Under the pieces are notes generated by a model, which ran no database searches, was not told the DNA's origin, and was given only the letters and a program-made list of their open reading frames with translations. From the NCBI GenBank assembly GCA_020051075.1, contig JAGVJP010000083.1, positions 1 to 41,419 of the forward strand: a stretch of DNA of 41,419 nucleotides, in the 5' to 3' direction. The position numbers and the translations under genes were made by a program. Positions within the stretch are counted from its first letter, which is position 1; each line of letters starts with the position of its first letter. The DNA is from Parachlamydiales bacterium (GTDB taxonomy: Bacteria > Chlamydiota > Chlamydiia > Chlamydiales > Parachlamydiaceae). This document shows positions 18,014 to 26,622 of the stretch, piece after piece.

Positions 18014-18367
18014 ATGAGCAGTAAAGAAGAATTGGTAAGGATCAAAAGTGAAGTAAAAGGGGAAATTTTAGTCCTTCAGTTGACTGGCCGCCTGGATGCT
18101 GTTTCTTCCCCTCAAGCTGAAAGAGAAGTTTTTGATTTCATAAACGAAGGTCATTACAAGCTGCTTGTTGACTTTTCAACTGTAGAATATCTAAGTAGCG
18201 CAGGCATGCGTATGCTCTTGTCTATAACAAAGAAACTCCGTACACTTTCGGGAAAATTGGTCATCTGCTCTGTTAACAGAAATGTGATGGATGTGTTAAA
18301 AATGTCTGGATTTGATCATGTTCTGGAACTCTTTGAAAGTGAAGACGACGCATTAAGACAGTTTTGA
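18014..18367 (+). CDS. STAS-domain anti-sigma-factor antagonist (RsbV-like)
   Basis: A 117-residue single STAS domain. LVLQLTGRLDAVSSPQAE is the first conserved strand block, and LLVDFSTVEYLSSAGMRML contains the phosphorylation loop. Ser62 aligns with the serine phosphorylated in RsbV and SpoIIAA. Such proteins sequester an anti-sigma kinase when unphosphorylated and so release a sigma factor; phosphatases such as RsbU reactivate them. No kinase or sigma gene is nearby. The start at 18014 has GCGAGGA upstream. Its place before miaA matches the rsbV gene in Chlamydia. Confidence 0.9.
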   Translation: MSSKEELVRIKSEVKGEILVLQLTGRLDAVSSPQAEREVFDFINEGHYKLLVDFSTVEYLSSAGMRMLLSITKKLRTLSGKLVICSVNRNVMDVLKMSGFDHVLELFESEDDALRQF

Positions 18368-18426
18368 GAATACTTCTCTTCCCGATCAGGGAAAAAGGTG
18401 ATGCATAACATAATAAGGTAGGTTGC

Positions 18427-19464
18427 GTGATTGGGAATATCTCAGTAGAAAATGAAGCAGTGAAGAAAATCGTATTGAACTTTGCCACTGAAGTGCAAAA
18501 GCATCTCCCAGAGAACTTCCAAAGGCAAAAAAAACGAGTCATCGTCATTTCCGGCCCGACCGGCTGTGGTAAATCAGATTTGGCGCTTCAGCTGGCTCAA
18601 CAGATCGATGGGGAGATCATTTCTGCTGATTCCATGCAAGTCTATCGCGGAATGGACATCGGCACTGCCAAACCCACTCAGTCTGAACGGCTTCTTGTTC
18701 CACACCACCTCATTGATATTCGGGATATCTCAGACCATTTCAATGTTGTCGATTTCTACTATGAGGCTCGCCAAATGTGCCAGCAGGTGCTGGATCGAGG
18801 CAATGTGCCGATCATCACCGGCGGCTCAGGTTTTTATCTTCATTCCCTTTTATACGGCCCTCCAAGCGGCCCTCCCTCAGTGCCGGAATTAAGGCAGAAT
18901 CTTGAAGAAGAGATCGAACGTCTTGGCTCAGAATCGCTTTATGAGCGCCTTGTACAACTCGATCCCAGCTATGCAAAAAGCATCACTAAGAACGATAAAC
19001 AGAAAATTGTGCGCGCTCTGGAAATCATCGCTCTCACTCAAAAACAGGTCAGTAAACTCTCATGGAAAGGGAGGAGGAAACCCCAAAATTATGATTTCCG
19101 TTGCTGGTTTTTGCATAGGCCTAAAGAGAGGCTCTACGAACGGATCGAGAAAAGATGTGAGAAGATGTTGGAATTAGGGTTCCTCGACGAAGTAAGAATG
19201 CTCAAGGAGATGGGGATCAAAAATAACACTTCTGCTTCGCAAGCCATTGGCTATCGCCAAGCTCTCGATTATTTGGAAAAGGCTGAACCAAGTGAAGCAG
19301 AGTATCAACAATTCGTGAACAGCTTCAAACAAGCCACTCGCCATTATGCAAAAAGACAATTCACATGGTTCCGAAAAGAACCGTTGTTTCATTGGCTCGA
19401 TATCGATATGCATGATCCTGAAGTTGTTTTAGAGATGATTAAAAAAGATTTTGAGCTTTTATGA
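18427..19464 (+). CDS. miaA: tRNA dimethylallyltransferase MiaA
   Basis: MiaA adds a dimethylallyl group to N6 of A37 in tRNAs that read U-starting codons. The P-loop GPTGCGKS lies at residues 43-50, then EIISADSMQVYRGMDIGTAK, HHLIDIRD, ITGGSGFYLHSLLYG and ASQAIGYRQ, all standard. The protein has 345 residues with an N-terminal extension of about 35 that precedes the usual family start. The first codon is GTG (18427), preceded by AGGTAGG; a later start is possible but no better site is seen. The downstream FMN reductase starts one base after its stop. Confidence 0.95.
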   Translation: MIGNISVENEAVKKIVLNFATEVQKHLPENFQRQKKRVIVISGPTGCGKSDLALQLAQQIDGEIISADSMQVYRGMDIGTAKPTQSERLLVPHHLIDIRDISDHFNVVDFYYEARQMCQQVLDRGNVPIITGGSGFYLHSLLYGPPSGPPSVPELRQNLEEEIERLGSESLYERLVQLDPSYAKSITKNDKQKIVRALEIIALTQKQVSKLSWKGRRKPQNYDFRCWFLHRPKERLYERIEKRCEKMLELGFLDEVRMLKEMGIKNNTSASQAIGYRQALDYLEKAEPSEAEYQQFVNSFKQATRHYAKRQFTWFRKEPLFHWLDIDMHDPEVVLEMIKKDFELL

Positions 19465-19465
19465 T

Positions 19466-20005
19466 ATGAAAATCGTCGCTTTGGGAGGAAGCTTAAGAGA
19501 AGGCTCCTACACCTATCAAATCCTGAAACTCGCCATGCAAAAAATTGATGAGACGATCTCTTCCGAGCTCATCGATTTGCGCACATTGCAGCTCCCTTTT
19601 TGCAATGGCAGCGGCCATTATCCAGACTATCCAGATGTTGACCGACTCAGATCTGCCGTCCAGTCAGCCAGCGGCCTTCTTCTCGCGACGCCAGAATATC
19701 ATGGCAGTTTAAGTGGTGTCCTGAAAAATGCTCTCGACCTTTTAACTGAAGAAGATATTGAAGGTAAAGTCGTCGGCTTGATCGCCGTTGTGGGTGGGCT
19801 GCACAGTACAAGAGCTCTAGATGCTTTACGTGTGATCTGCCGTCAGCTTCATTGCTGGGTTCTTCCCGAACAGATCGTCCTGTCTCCTTCCTGGGAGTGT
19901 TTTGATGAGAAAGGACTGCTCAAAGATCAGCTACTAGAAAAACGTTTAGCCTACTTCATCGAACATCTGGTTGCAGCCTCTCATAAATTAGGAAAATCGA
20001 GCTGA
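19466..20005 (+). CDS. NADPH-dependent FMN reductase family protein
   Basis: A 179-residue flavodoxin-fold protein of the SsuE/ArsH/ChrR type. The N-terminal strand and phosphate loop read MKIVALGGSLREGSYTYQIL, followed by LLLATPEYHGSLSGVLKNALD, the conserved FMN-contact block, and VGLIAVVGGLHSTRALDALR. Likely reactions are NAD(P)H-dependent reduction of flavin, quinones or other acceptors; the substrate cannot be told. ATG 19466 matches the family start; the in-frame TTG 19451 lies inside miaA. The spacing of one base implies coupling to miaA. Confidence 0.9.
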   Translation: MKIVALGGSLREGSYTYQILKLAMQKIDETISSELIDLRTLQLPFCNGSGHYPDYPDVDRLRSAVQSASGLLLATPEYHGSLSGVLKNALDLLTEEDIEGKVVGLIAVVGGLHSTRALDALRVICRQLHCWVLPEQIVLSPSWECFDEKGLLKDQLLEKRLAYFIEHLVAASHKLGKSS

Positions 20006-20217
20006 CAAACATTGCACCTGCAACAGCGGTCTTTAATGCCTAAATTCATAATTTTATTTACTTTAAAAGTTCTGATCAATATTATTACTGACTAACGAAA
20101 ATCGCTAATACCCTGAGTGTTGGGTTTTTCTTTTGAGTGATGAGGGTTATGCCAGATGTTGGTATATTACTAGTCAAAACGGTTTTACACAGAGAACAAC
20201 GAATTCCATATCTTATT

Positions 20218-22014
20218 ATGAGTAGTCAACAAGAAGATCTCCAAAATTCTTACCAAGTAAATGTCATGAGCGATGCTGAAAACCAAAAAATGCCCGAACA
20301 ATCAGATGAAGGCTTGTTTTTTGGCAGTCAAGAAAATGAGCAACTTTCCAGCCAAAGTCAGGAAAGTTTTGAACCCTTCTTCGAGCAAAATCAAGAAGAA
20401 GGCACTGCCCACAAATCAGGGGAAGACATTATCTCAGATAAAGATCACAAAGAGTCGTTTTCAGCTCAATTTGTAGCCTTTAAAGTTACGTTTGATGAAC
20501 AACCCTCTTTAGAAGCTAAACTGCAGCTTGCTATCGATTTTATGGAAGCATCGCTTGCGATGGGAAATACGCCTCATTTCCGTAGTTTTTGGGAGGTTCG
20601 ACGCCTCTGCCTGCCTCTCTTTAGAGAAAATATTTCTTCTGCTCTTCGCGGACAACTTTGGGCGAAATATAGTGAGCTCTCCAAAGAAGCTCGTCGCCTT
20701 AAAGACATCCTGGATGAGCAGAGCGCTTTTGCTGTTGAACAGATTGAGATTGCTGTTAAAGGACTAGAAAATGATATTGCCCAATTCGATACCCTTGTCG
20801 AAAGAGCTGTTATTTCTGAGGATATTGTCCTCCCTCAATCTCTGAAAGAGAATCAGGCAACATATTTTCATCTGCAAAAGCAGCTTAATATCTTAAATTT
20901 GCTCGCCTCGCGGATCAATGCCTTGCGCAAAGAGCTGCTGAAAACAGAAATGCGTGTCAAATTTAAAAATAAATTCTTCCATCGATTGTCGATAGCTGGA
21001 GATCATGTATTTCCCAAGCGCAAAGAGCTCATCAAAGAAATCAGCCAACAGTTTATTCAAGATGTCGATTGCTTCTGCAACCAGCATTTTGGGAGCAGCG
21101 GTTCACGTGAATCGTTTCACCTCTTAAGGGATGAAATCAAGGCTCTGCAGGCAATTGCAAAGGTATTGACCCTCAACACCCATTCGTTTACTCTCACACG
21201 GACAAAACTCAGCAGCGGCTGGGATCAGATCAAAGTAGAGGAAAAAGAGCGGAAGAAAGAGCGGGTCCAACAGAAAGCGGTCTACCAGCAGAATGCAGAC
21301 GAGGTGATGCAGCAGATTCAATCTCTTAAGGAGCTGTTGTCAAAGAATGAAATCACTCCGGTGGATGCATTGAATCAATGTGAAAACATTAGCCGGGCGA
21401 TGCGCAAGGTTGAGCTTGGCCGCGATGAAGTTAAAGCATTGCGCGACGCTTTAACCGAGATAAAAGATAGCGTCAATCAACTGCTGAATGCCAGCCAGCA
21501 TGCCCGAGCTCAAGAAGAGAAGGCGCGCCTTCAGGAAAAGAGAGCGAAGGTTAATGCCTTCAAAGAAATGATTGAAGAACTCCTGGGTCATGTTGCTCAA
21601 CGAAATGCTGAAGAATTAGTTGCTAGGCGCGAGGCAATAACATCTGAAATTCACGACTCTTCTTTGACAAAAAGCGAGAAGATGGAACTTGAACGGTTGC
21701 TCAAACCTTTGAAAGACATCATTGCAGAGAAACATGAAGAGGCCCTCTTGGAGTTGTCTGAAGATGATCGACAGTCGTTACAGCAGTTGAAAACGATTTT
21801 GCAGCAACGTAAAGAAAGACGGCAAGAGATAAAGAATCAACTTGAAATTTTTAGAAAAGCTGCCGGTAGCTCCGGACTCGACTTTGAAAAGGCGATGAGT
21901 TATACCGCTCTGATTAATGAAGAGAAAGAAAGGCTCGATAAAATCAATCAAGGGATCGCTGAAATTGAAGAAAAAATTTTTCAACTTCAGTTAAAAATCC
22001 GGAGCAGTAAATGA
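20218..22014 (+). CDS. large coiled-coil protein, function unknown (position of a conserved chlamydial gene)
   Basis: A 598-residue protein. The first 80 residues are acidic and Gln/Ser-rich, and the rest is almost entirely charged helix: a soluble helical part at about 80-330 (ASLAMGNTPHFRSFWEVRRL and later blocks) and long coiled coils at about 340-595, rich in Glu, Lys, Gln and Leu. No membrane segment or known enzyme motif is visible. I start at ATG 20218 because the acidic protein begins there; the frame is open upstream to GTG 20137 but that part looks non-coding. In Chlamydia a coiled-coil hypothetical lies in the same place before rsfS. A structural or effector-like role is possible; nothing here decides it. 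Confidence 0.75.
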   Translation: MSSQQEDLQNSYQVNVMSDAENQKMPEQSDEGLFFGSQENEQLSSQSQESFEPFFEQNQEEGTAHKSGEDIISDKDHKESFSAQFVAFKVTFDEQPSLEAKLQLAIDFMEASLAMGNTPHFRSFWEVRRLCLPLFRENISSALRGQLWAKYSELSKEARRLKDILDEQSAFAVEQIEIAVKGLENDIAQFDTLVERAVISEDIVLPQSLKENQATYFHLQKQLNILNLLASRINALRKELLKTEMRVKFKNKFFHRLSIAGDHVFPKRKELIKEISQQFIQDVDCFCNQHFGSSGSRESFHLLRDEIKALQAIAKVLTLNTHSFTLTRTKLSSGWDQIKVEEKERKKERVQQKAVYQQNADEVMQQIQSLKELLSKNEITPVDALNQCENISRAMRKVELGRDEVKALRDALTEIKDSVNQLLNASQHARAQEEKARLQEKRAKVNAFKEMIEELLGHVAQRNAEELVARREAITSEIHDSSLTKSEKMELERLLKPLKDIIAEKHEEALLELSEDDRQSLQQLKTILQQRKERRQEIKNQLEIFRKAAGSSGLDFEKAMSYTALINEEKERLDKINQGIAEIEEKIFQLQLKIRSSK

Positions 22015-22030
22015 GGCGGCAATTCCCTTA

Positions 22031-22114
22031 AACCACAGAGACACAGAGGGCACGGAGAAAGAGAATTGATTGTTCTCCATGTTTACTCTCTGTGTTCTCT
22101 GTGTCTCTGTGGTT
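22031..22114. repeat. type C inverted repeat (ACCACAGAGACACAGAG)
   Basis: AACCACAGAGACACAGAG on the left faces CTCTGTGTCTCTGTGGTT on the right, perfect over 18 bp and then imperfect (GGCACGGAGAAAGAGAA facing TTCTCCATGTTTACTCTC). I recall similar CACAGAGACACAGAG repeats from the genomes of unrelated bacteria, so this type may be spread by transfer. It lies between the coiled-coil gene and the HAD gene. Confidence 0.85.
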
Positions 22115-22155
22115 CTATATTTTCACACTGTCGCGATTTAACTTATGTGACAATC

Positions 22156-22824
22156 ATGAACATCACCATATTTGATCTCGACCACACCTTGTTGAAGAGG
22201 AATAGCAGTTATTTTTTTGGTTTTTATCTTTACCATCAGCGATTTATTTCATCGATTAAACTGATTGCTGCTTTAGCTGACTATGTGAGGCATAAGTATT
22301 TTGGACTCTCGATTCACAAACTTCATGAAAAATCATTTGACCGTCTGTTCAAAGGGCGTTCACTCCCTCTCATTGAACAGCATGTTAAAACATTCCTCGA
22401 TCAGCAGCTTAACCAGCTTATCTCACCCATTGTTTTAGACCGGTTGAAAAAAGCGCAACGCTCCGGCGATACGATTCTGATATTATCCAGCTCTCCTGAT
22501 TTCCTGGTCTCCGCTATTGCAGAGAGGTTTTCGATTGATCAATGGCATGCGACGCGCTACCTGACAGATGAAAAAAAACAGTTTACCTCCATTGGAAACA
22601 TCCTCGATGGTGAAGGCAAAATCCAGATTGTCCATGAGTTGATTAAAAAACATGAATGGCATGTCGATAAAATCACTGTTTTCTCCGATAGCCATTTGGA
22701 TTTACCGATTCTTGAAATGGCCCATCATTCTGTTGGAGTCAACCCCGATCCGATACTTCGGAAAATCTGTTTAGCGAAAGGTTGGGAAATTTTGGAAACC
22801 GCAGAGGCTGCTTGTCATGACTAA
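22156..22824 (+). CDS. HAD-superfamily phosphatase, subclass IB
   Basis: A 222-residue HAD hydrolase. Motif I is FDLDHTLL at residues 5-12, motif II is ILSSSPDF, a Lys in the conserved GEGKIQIV block serves as motif III, and motif IV is FSDSHLDLPIL. The helical cap lies between motifs I and II. The IB subclass includes phosphoserine phosphatase and related small-metabolite phosphatases; the substrate is not clear. ATG 22156 begins the family match; the open frame before it runs through repeat C. The gene overlaps nadD by eight bases, so the two are co-translated. A role near NAD or nucleotide metabolism is an inference. Confidence 0.85.
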   Translation: MNITIFDLDHTLLKRNSSYFFGFYLYHQRFISSIKLIAALADYVRHKYFGLSIHKLHEKSFDRLFKGRSLPLIEQHVKTFLDQQLNQLISPIVLDRLKKAQRSGDTILILSSSPDFLVSAIAERFSIDQWHATRYLTDEKKQFTSIGNILDGEGKIQIVHELIKKHEWHVDKITVFSDSHLDLPILEMAHHSVGVNPDPILRKICLAKGWEILETAEAACHD

Positions 22825-23449
22825 AATTGGCTTGTTAGGAGGGACTTTTGACCCCATTCATTTTGGCCACATTAACCTGGCTTTTGAATTGATGGAGAAG
22901 TGGGGGCTGGACAAAATTTGGTTTATCCCCGCTCGTCATAGTCCCCTGAAGCCGCATTGTAAACCTGCTGCGGAGCATCATCGATTAATGATGCTCAGGC
23001 ATGCCATTCAGGGGATTCCCCAATTTGAAATTCAGACCTGCGAACTGGAACGGACGCCCCCCTCATATACAGTTGATACCATCCGCCAGCTATTAGCACT
23101 GAATGATCATCACCAGTTTTTTTTGCTCCTAGGTGAAGATTTGATCTCGAGTTTCCTCTCTTGGAAAGAGCCTCGCGAGATTGTTCGACTCGTCCCGATC
23201 CTTGTCGGTTCCAGAGCGCTTGGAAGAGAATGCCACATCGATGATCCAATGATCGACGAGGCTTTTTCAGCAGGGTGGACGAAGACCTGCCTGCTCGACA
23301 TCTCCGGAACAGAAATCAGGCACCGCCTCGGTGCAGGGCTCTACTGCGGCCATCTCGTTCCAGCTCCTGTCCTCGATTACATTCACGCACATCATTTATA
23401 CCAACAACTTGATCTCAACAGGATAGGCAAAAGGGACAAAACAGGATAG
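22817..23449 (+). CDS. nadD: nicotinate-nucleotide adenylyltransferase NadD
   Basis: NadD joins nicotinate mononucleotide and ATP to give deamido-NAD. The protein begins MTKIGLLGGTFDPIHFGHI with the GGTFDP and HxGH nucleotidyltransferase motifs. RHSPLKPH, ERTPPSYTVDTIR and the C-terminal ISGTEIRHRL motif follow. The length of 210 residues is normal, but the last ten (NRIGKRDKTG) and the TAG stop are encoded by the left arm of repeat A5, so the original C-terminus has been replaced. It overlaps the HAD gene; rsfS follows after the repeat, a common nadD-rsfS pairing. Confidence 0.93.
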   Translation: MTKIGLLGGTFDPIHFGHINLAFELMEKWGLDKIWFIPARHSPLKPHCKPAAEHHRLMMLRHAIQGIPQFEIQTCELERTPPSYTVDTIRQLLALNDHHQFFLLLGEDLISSFLSWKEPREIVRLVPILVGSRALGRECHIDDPMIDEAFSAGWTKTCLLDISGTEIRHRLGAGLYCGHLVPAPVLDYIHAHHLYQQLDLNRIGKRDKTG

Positions 23450-23680
23450 GCAGGATAAACAAAATAACAGGATATGCAGGATCGCTTCGCGGCAGGATAG
23501 GCAGGATAAGAAAGATAGGACGGGAAAAATAAATTTAGAATAAAAAATTAACATATTTACACCTATCCTATTTACACTTATCCTATTTTTTCATTATTAT
23601 CTTCCCTATCCTGCCTATCCTGCCTATCCTGCCGCTTGCGATCCTGCCTATCCTGTTCTGTCCCTTTTTGCTGATCCTGT
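23418..23680. repeat. family A palindromic element, copy A5
   Basis: The left arm has AGGATCGCTTCGCGGCAGG, the right arm CCTGCCGCTTGCGATCCTG, so the two arms have different core loops. The centre AGGACGGGAAAAATAAATTT is shared with A8 but not with A2, A4 or A7, marking a subfamily. The left arm encodes the nadD C-terminus and stop. Confidence 0.9.
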
Positions 23681-23784
23681 TTCCCTGAATGGGCATGGGA
23701 GGTTGTGAAGAATCGGGTTGCTTTTCTTCTGTAAATGTGTTAAATTTTTTCCTTTTCCACCCTAACGGATTGTTTGTTATTAAA

Positions 23785-24174
23785 ATGAAAAAACATAACT
23801 CAGAGATATTAACTGCGGTTGCTCAAGCCATCTACGATAAAAAAGGATTTAATATCATCGTTCTGGATGTCAAAGGTGTCAGCTCGATGACCGACTATTA
23901 TATCGTTGCAGAAGGTTCAGTCGAAAGGCATGTTAAGGCGATTAGCCAAAATATCCTCGATCAGCTTGCAGCACATGGACAAACCCCTATTCACATCGAT
24001 GGACAGCAAGAGGGGGACTGGATGGTCCTCGACTACACTGACTTCGTGATCCACTTATTCATTCCCGAACTGCGCGAACGGTATGCCATCGAACAGCTAT
24101 GGAAAGAGGCGAAAATTGTCGATGTCCCCATCGATACCAGCCATCCTTTAGAAACAAAACATCATATTGTCTAG
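23785..24174 (+). CDS. rsfS: ribosomal silencing factor RsfS (YbeB)
   Basis: RsfS binds ribosomal protein uL14 on the large subunit and blocks subunit joining when nutrients are low. The 130-residue protein has VLDVKGVSSMTDYYIVAEG, ERHVKAIS, GDWMVLDYTDFVIHLF and ERYAIEQLW, all standard. ATG 23785 begins the family match; the upstream open frame includes repeat and junk sequence. It lies between nadD and fabF, with repeat A5 in the nadD gap and only 11 bases before fabF. Confidence 0.93.
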   Translation: MKKHNSEILTAVAQAIYDKKGFNIIVLDVKGVSSMTDYYIVAEGSVERHVKAISQNILDQLAAHGQTPIHIDGQQEGDWMVLDYTDFVIHLFIPELRERYAIEQLWKEAKIVDVPIDTSHPLETKHHIV

Positions 24175-24185
24175 GAAACATAGTT

Positions 24186-25433
24186 ATGAAAAAGAAAAGA
24201 ATTGTCATCACAGGGATGGGAGTCGTTTCTTGCTTTGGAAATGACGTCGACAAGTTCTATCAAAATCTTCTGGAAGGACGAAGCGGCGCGCGCGCTATCA
24301 CAGAATTTCCTTGCGAAGACTTCCCCACACGGTTTGCTGCGAGTATCACAGGATTCGATCCTGGCGAATACATGGACAAAAAACAAGCCCGCCGTGTTGA
24401 CAAAGCGATCGCCTATACTGTCGTGTCGGGAAAAAAAGCTCTCGAGCATGCTGGGTTGACCGGAGATGTATTTGAAAAACTTAAGAAAGAACGGTGCGGC
24501 ATCCTCATCGGCTCGGGCATGGGAGGGATGTCTGTCTTCACTGATGGAGTTCAAACTCTCTTAGAGAAAGGTCAGAGGCGAGTGTCTCCTTTTTTTGTCC
24601 CTTATATTTTAACAAATATGTGCGGGGCGATCTTAGGAATGGATCTCGGTTTCATGGGACCCAATTACTCTATCTCAACCGCATGTGCAACGGCTAACTA
24701 TTCCATCATCTCAGCTGCCAGGCACATTCAAGAGGGGGATGCCGACCTCATGCTCGCTGGAGGCGTTGAAGCGGCAATCATCCCGATGGGGATGGCCGGT
24801 TTCTGCTCTTGCAAGGCGCTGTCCCAACGGAATGATGAGCCGCAGAAGGCATCGCGTCCCTGGGACCGTGGACGCGACGGATTTGTCATGGGAGAGGGTG
24901 CCGGAGTTCTGGTGTTAGAGACTTTAGAACATGCTCAGGCTCGAGGGGCGACGATTCTCGCTGAATATCTCGGTGGAGGACTCTCTTGCGATGCCTACCA
25001 TCTCACAGAACCCCGTCCTGATGGAGAGGGGATTGCCCTCTGCATTCAGCATGCCTTGGCAGATACTAGTTTAAAACCTGAGCAGATCAACTACATCAAT
25101 GCACATGCAACGTCAACACCTGTTGGGGATATGGCGGAAATTCGGGCGTTGAAGAAAATCTTTAGTGACCCTTCGAAGATCTACATGAACTCGACCAAGT
25201 CGATGATCGGCCATCTGCTCGGCGGCGCTGGCGCTGTAGAAGCCATCGCGACTGTACAGGCAATTTTGCAGCATGTTGTCCACCCTACGATCAACTTAGA
25301 AGACCCCGAGCCAGACCTCGATTTCCATGTCTCCACGCAGGCTGAGAGCTTGAAGATCACATATGCGATGTCCAATTCATTTGGTTTTGGCGGACATAAT
25401 GCCTCAATCATTCTTGCTCCTTATCAACCCTGA
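24186..25433 (+). CDS. fabF: 3-oxoacyl-[acyl-carrier-protein] synthase II FabF
   Basis: FabF condenses malonyl-ACP with acyl-ACP in chain elongation. The start MKKKRIVITGMGVVSCFGND is the family N-terminus (ATG 24186, AGGAAA upstream). The catalytic triad is present: Cys in ISTACATAN, His in NAHATSTPVGD and His in KSMIGHLLGGAGA. The C-terminal SNSFGFGGHNASIIL glycine-rich loop is intact. The length of 416 residues is normal. The rsfS-fabF-Nudix order is the one known from Chlamydia. Confidence 0.96.
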   Translation: MKKKRIVITGMGVVSCFGNDVDKFYQNLLEGRSGARAITEFPCEDFPTRFAASITGFDPGEYMDKKQARRVDKAIAYTVVSGKKALEHAGLTGDVFEKLKKERCGILIGSGMGGMSVFTDGVQTLLEKGQRRVSPFFVPYILTNMCGAILGMDLGFMGPNYSISTACATANYSIISAARHIQEGDADLMLAGGVEAAIIPMGMAGFCSCKALSQRNDEPQKASRPWDRGRDGFVMGEGAGVLVLETLEHAQARGATILAEYLGGGLSCDAYHLTEPRPDGEGIALCIQHALADTSLKPEQINYINAHATSTPVGDMAEIRALKKIFSDPSKIYMNSTKSMIGHLLGGAGAVEAIATVQAILQHVVHPTINLEDPEPDLDFHVSTQAESLKITYAMSNSFGFGGHNASIILAPYQP

Positions 25434-25442
25434 GGACGCTCA

Positions 25443-25862
25443 ATGATCGATGAACGCTCATATGGAATCATCCCTCTCCAATGTCAAGGGGGAGAGTGGA
25501 GAGTGTTGTTAATTCAACATCACGCGGGTCATTGGTCTTTTCCGAAAGGGCACCTTGAGCAGGGAGAACTTCCCCTGCAAGCGGCAGAGAGAGAACTCTT
25601 AGAAGAAACAGGATTGGCTGTGCAGTCTCTGTTGTCTGTTGAGTCATTTTCAGAAAAATATAAGTTCTCTCGAAAGGGGGCTCTCGTGCGGAAGACTGCC
25701 GAATATTTTCCAGCCCTTGTCACAGGGGTCGTCTTGATCCAATCAAGCGAGATCAAAAACTCCCAGTGGCTCCCCTTAGAGAAAGCGTCGGAGCTGATCA
25801 CTTTTCAAGAGGGAAAGGAGATCAGCAGGCGCGTCATCGAATTTATCAAACACCTTGCATAA
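25443..25862 (+). CDS. Nudix hydrolase
   Basis: A 139-residue protein with a complete Nudix box, G-x5-E-x7-REL-x-EE-x-G, read as GHLEQGELPLQAAERELLEE and TGL, which binds the metal for diphosphate hydrolysis. WSFPKGHLEQGE resembles the dinucleoside-polyphosphate (Ap4A) hydrolase group, so removal of Ap4A is a reasonable guess. GAGG lies just before ATG 25443, nine bases after fabF. In Chlamydia ppa follows; here the order breaks at a repeat and a lineage-specific gene array. Confidence 0.9.
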   Translation: MIDERSYGIIPLQCQGGEWRVLLIQHHAGHWSFPKGHLEQGELPLQAAERELLEETGLAVQSLLSVESFSEKYKFSRKGALVRKTAEYFPALVTGVVLIQSSEIKNSQWLPLEKASELITFQEGKEISRRVIEFIKHLA

Positions 25863-25876
25863 ACAGCCTTACTAAA

Positions 25877-25985
25877 CCTCCTGCTTACATGATAAGCAGG
25901 ATAGGCACAATTGCAACTTCCCAGCAAAAAAAACAGGATAGGCAAGATCGCTTCGCGGCAAGATAGGCAGGATGGGAAGGAGGGT
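25877..25985. repeat. partial family A element A6 (left arm only)
   Basis: CCTGCTTA-CATGA-TAAGCAGG (25880-25900) is a perfect 8-bp hairpin made of family units. AGGCAAGATCGCTTCGCGG with a flanking GGCAGGATGGGAAGG follows. The matching right arm is not found next to it; degenerate right-arm sequence appears after the first array gene (26753-26820). Confidence 0.8.
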
Positions 25986-26032
25986 AGGGGAATGGTTCCG
26001 GGTAGTATTGCTATTTTTATTAGTATTTTTAT

Positions 26033-26061
26033 TTGTTTATAAATAATTGTTTTGTTACAAT
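26033..26061 (+). promoter_or_regulatory. promoter P1 of the five-gene array
   Basis: TTGTTT, a 17-base spacer and TACAAT. The surrounding 80 bases recur before the second and third genes, which makes this a good promoter call. The leader to the ATG is about 135 bases. Confidence 0.75.
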
Positions 26062-26134
26062 CACGAATGATTAATTTTTACTGAATATGATGCAGTTAGA
26101 ATGGTGAAGAATCGGAGCATCGATTGTTGTATAT

Positions 26135-26156
26135 CGCTTTCAGTATTATGAAAACG
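26135..26156 (+). promoter_or_regulatory. leader stem-loop of array gene 1
   Basis: CGCTTTCA-GTATTA-TGAAAACG forms a stem with one mismatch. Equivalent hairpins lie about 45-65 bases before the start codons of genes 3, 4 and 5. Confidence 0.55.
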
Positions 26157-26202
26157 TGTTTTTATATAATTAATGATAAATGAATTCAAATAGGAGAATT
26201 TT

Positions 26203-26622
26203 ATGTCTATTCCAGGAGTTGGGGCGTCGATAGCAGGGCAAGTGGCTCAAGAAGCAACTGTATCTCTGTGCGGCCGTTTTGTCAACCTCTTCCAAAATCG
26301 TTTTGCAGCAGTGTCTGCGTTGACAATTTCGTCGATTGTTGGAATCACTATTGGTTTTTTCTGCGGTTCTATGCTATTGTGTGCATCCAAATCTTTAACG
26401 AAAAAAATGTTTCCAAGAATGGAAGAACGTGAACGTTGTAGAAAAGCTGTTCGCTTGATTGTCTGGGCAGCAGCCTTCGTTACATTGAACGTTATCGTTT
26501 CAAAGTGTTTAAAACTTCCCCTTTCACGTCTTGCATCAGCAGGAATTTCGATAGGAGGTGGTTCACTAGGTTTTCTGGGGCTTGAGTTTGTTCTTACTCG
26601 CAAATGGTTTAGTAAATTCTGA
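26203..26622 (+). CDS. array gene 1: small membrane protein, paralogue family of five
   Basis: A 139-residue protein of unknown function. All five paralogues start MSI(P/S)G and share G-R-F-x-N-L-F-x-N-R near residues 22-33, then a hydrophobic segment (about 35-62), then SKCLKLP with small-residue-rich hydrophobic segments on both sides. This copy and gene 3 have an insert with MFPRMEERERCRK between the segments. Two to three membrane helices are likely. TAGGAG precedes the start. The short Ser/Ile/Pro-rich N-terminus and paired hydrophobic segments recall chlamydial inclusion-membrane proteins, but that is only inference. Confidence 0.75.
   Translation: MSIPGVGASIAGQVAQEATVSLCGRFVNLFQNRFAAVSALTISSIVGITIGFFCGSMLLCASKSLTKKMFPRMEERERCRKAVRLIVWAAAFVTLNVIVSKCLKLPLSRLASAGISIGGGSLGFLGLEFVLTRKWFSKF

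Noticed and set aside
20101..20136. Terminator after the FMN reductase gene (ACCC..GGGT followed by T residues)
   Set aside because: The stem is only four base pairs with mismatches next to it; too weak to call.
20137..20217. Extension of the coiled-coil protein to GTG 20137
   Set aside because: The first 27 codons lack the acidic, Gln-rich composition of the protein and read like intergenic sequence; ATG 20218 is preferred although its ribosome site is weak.
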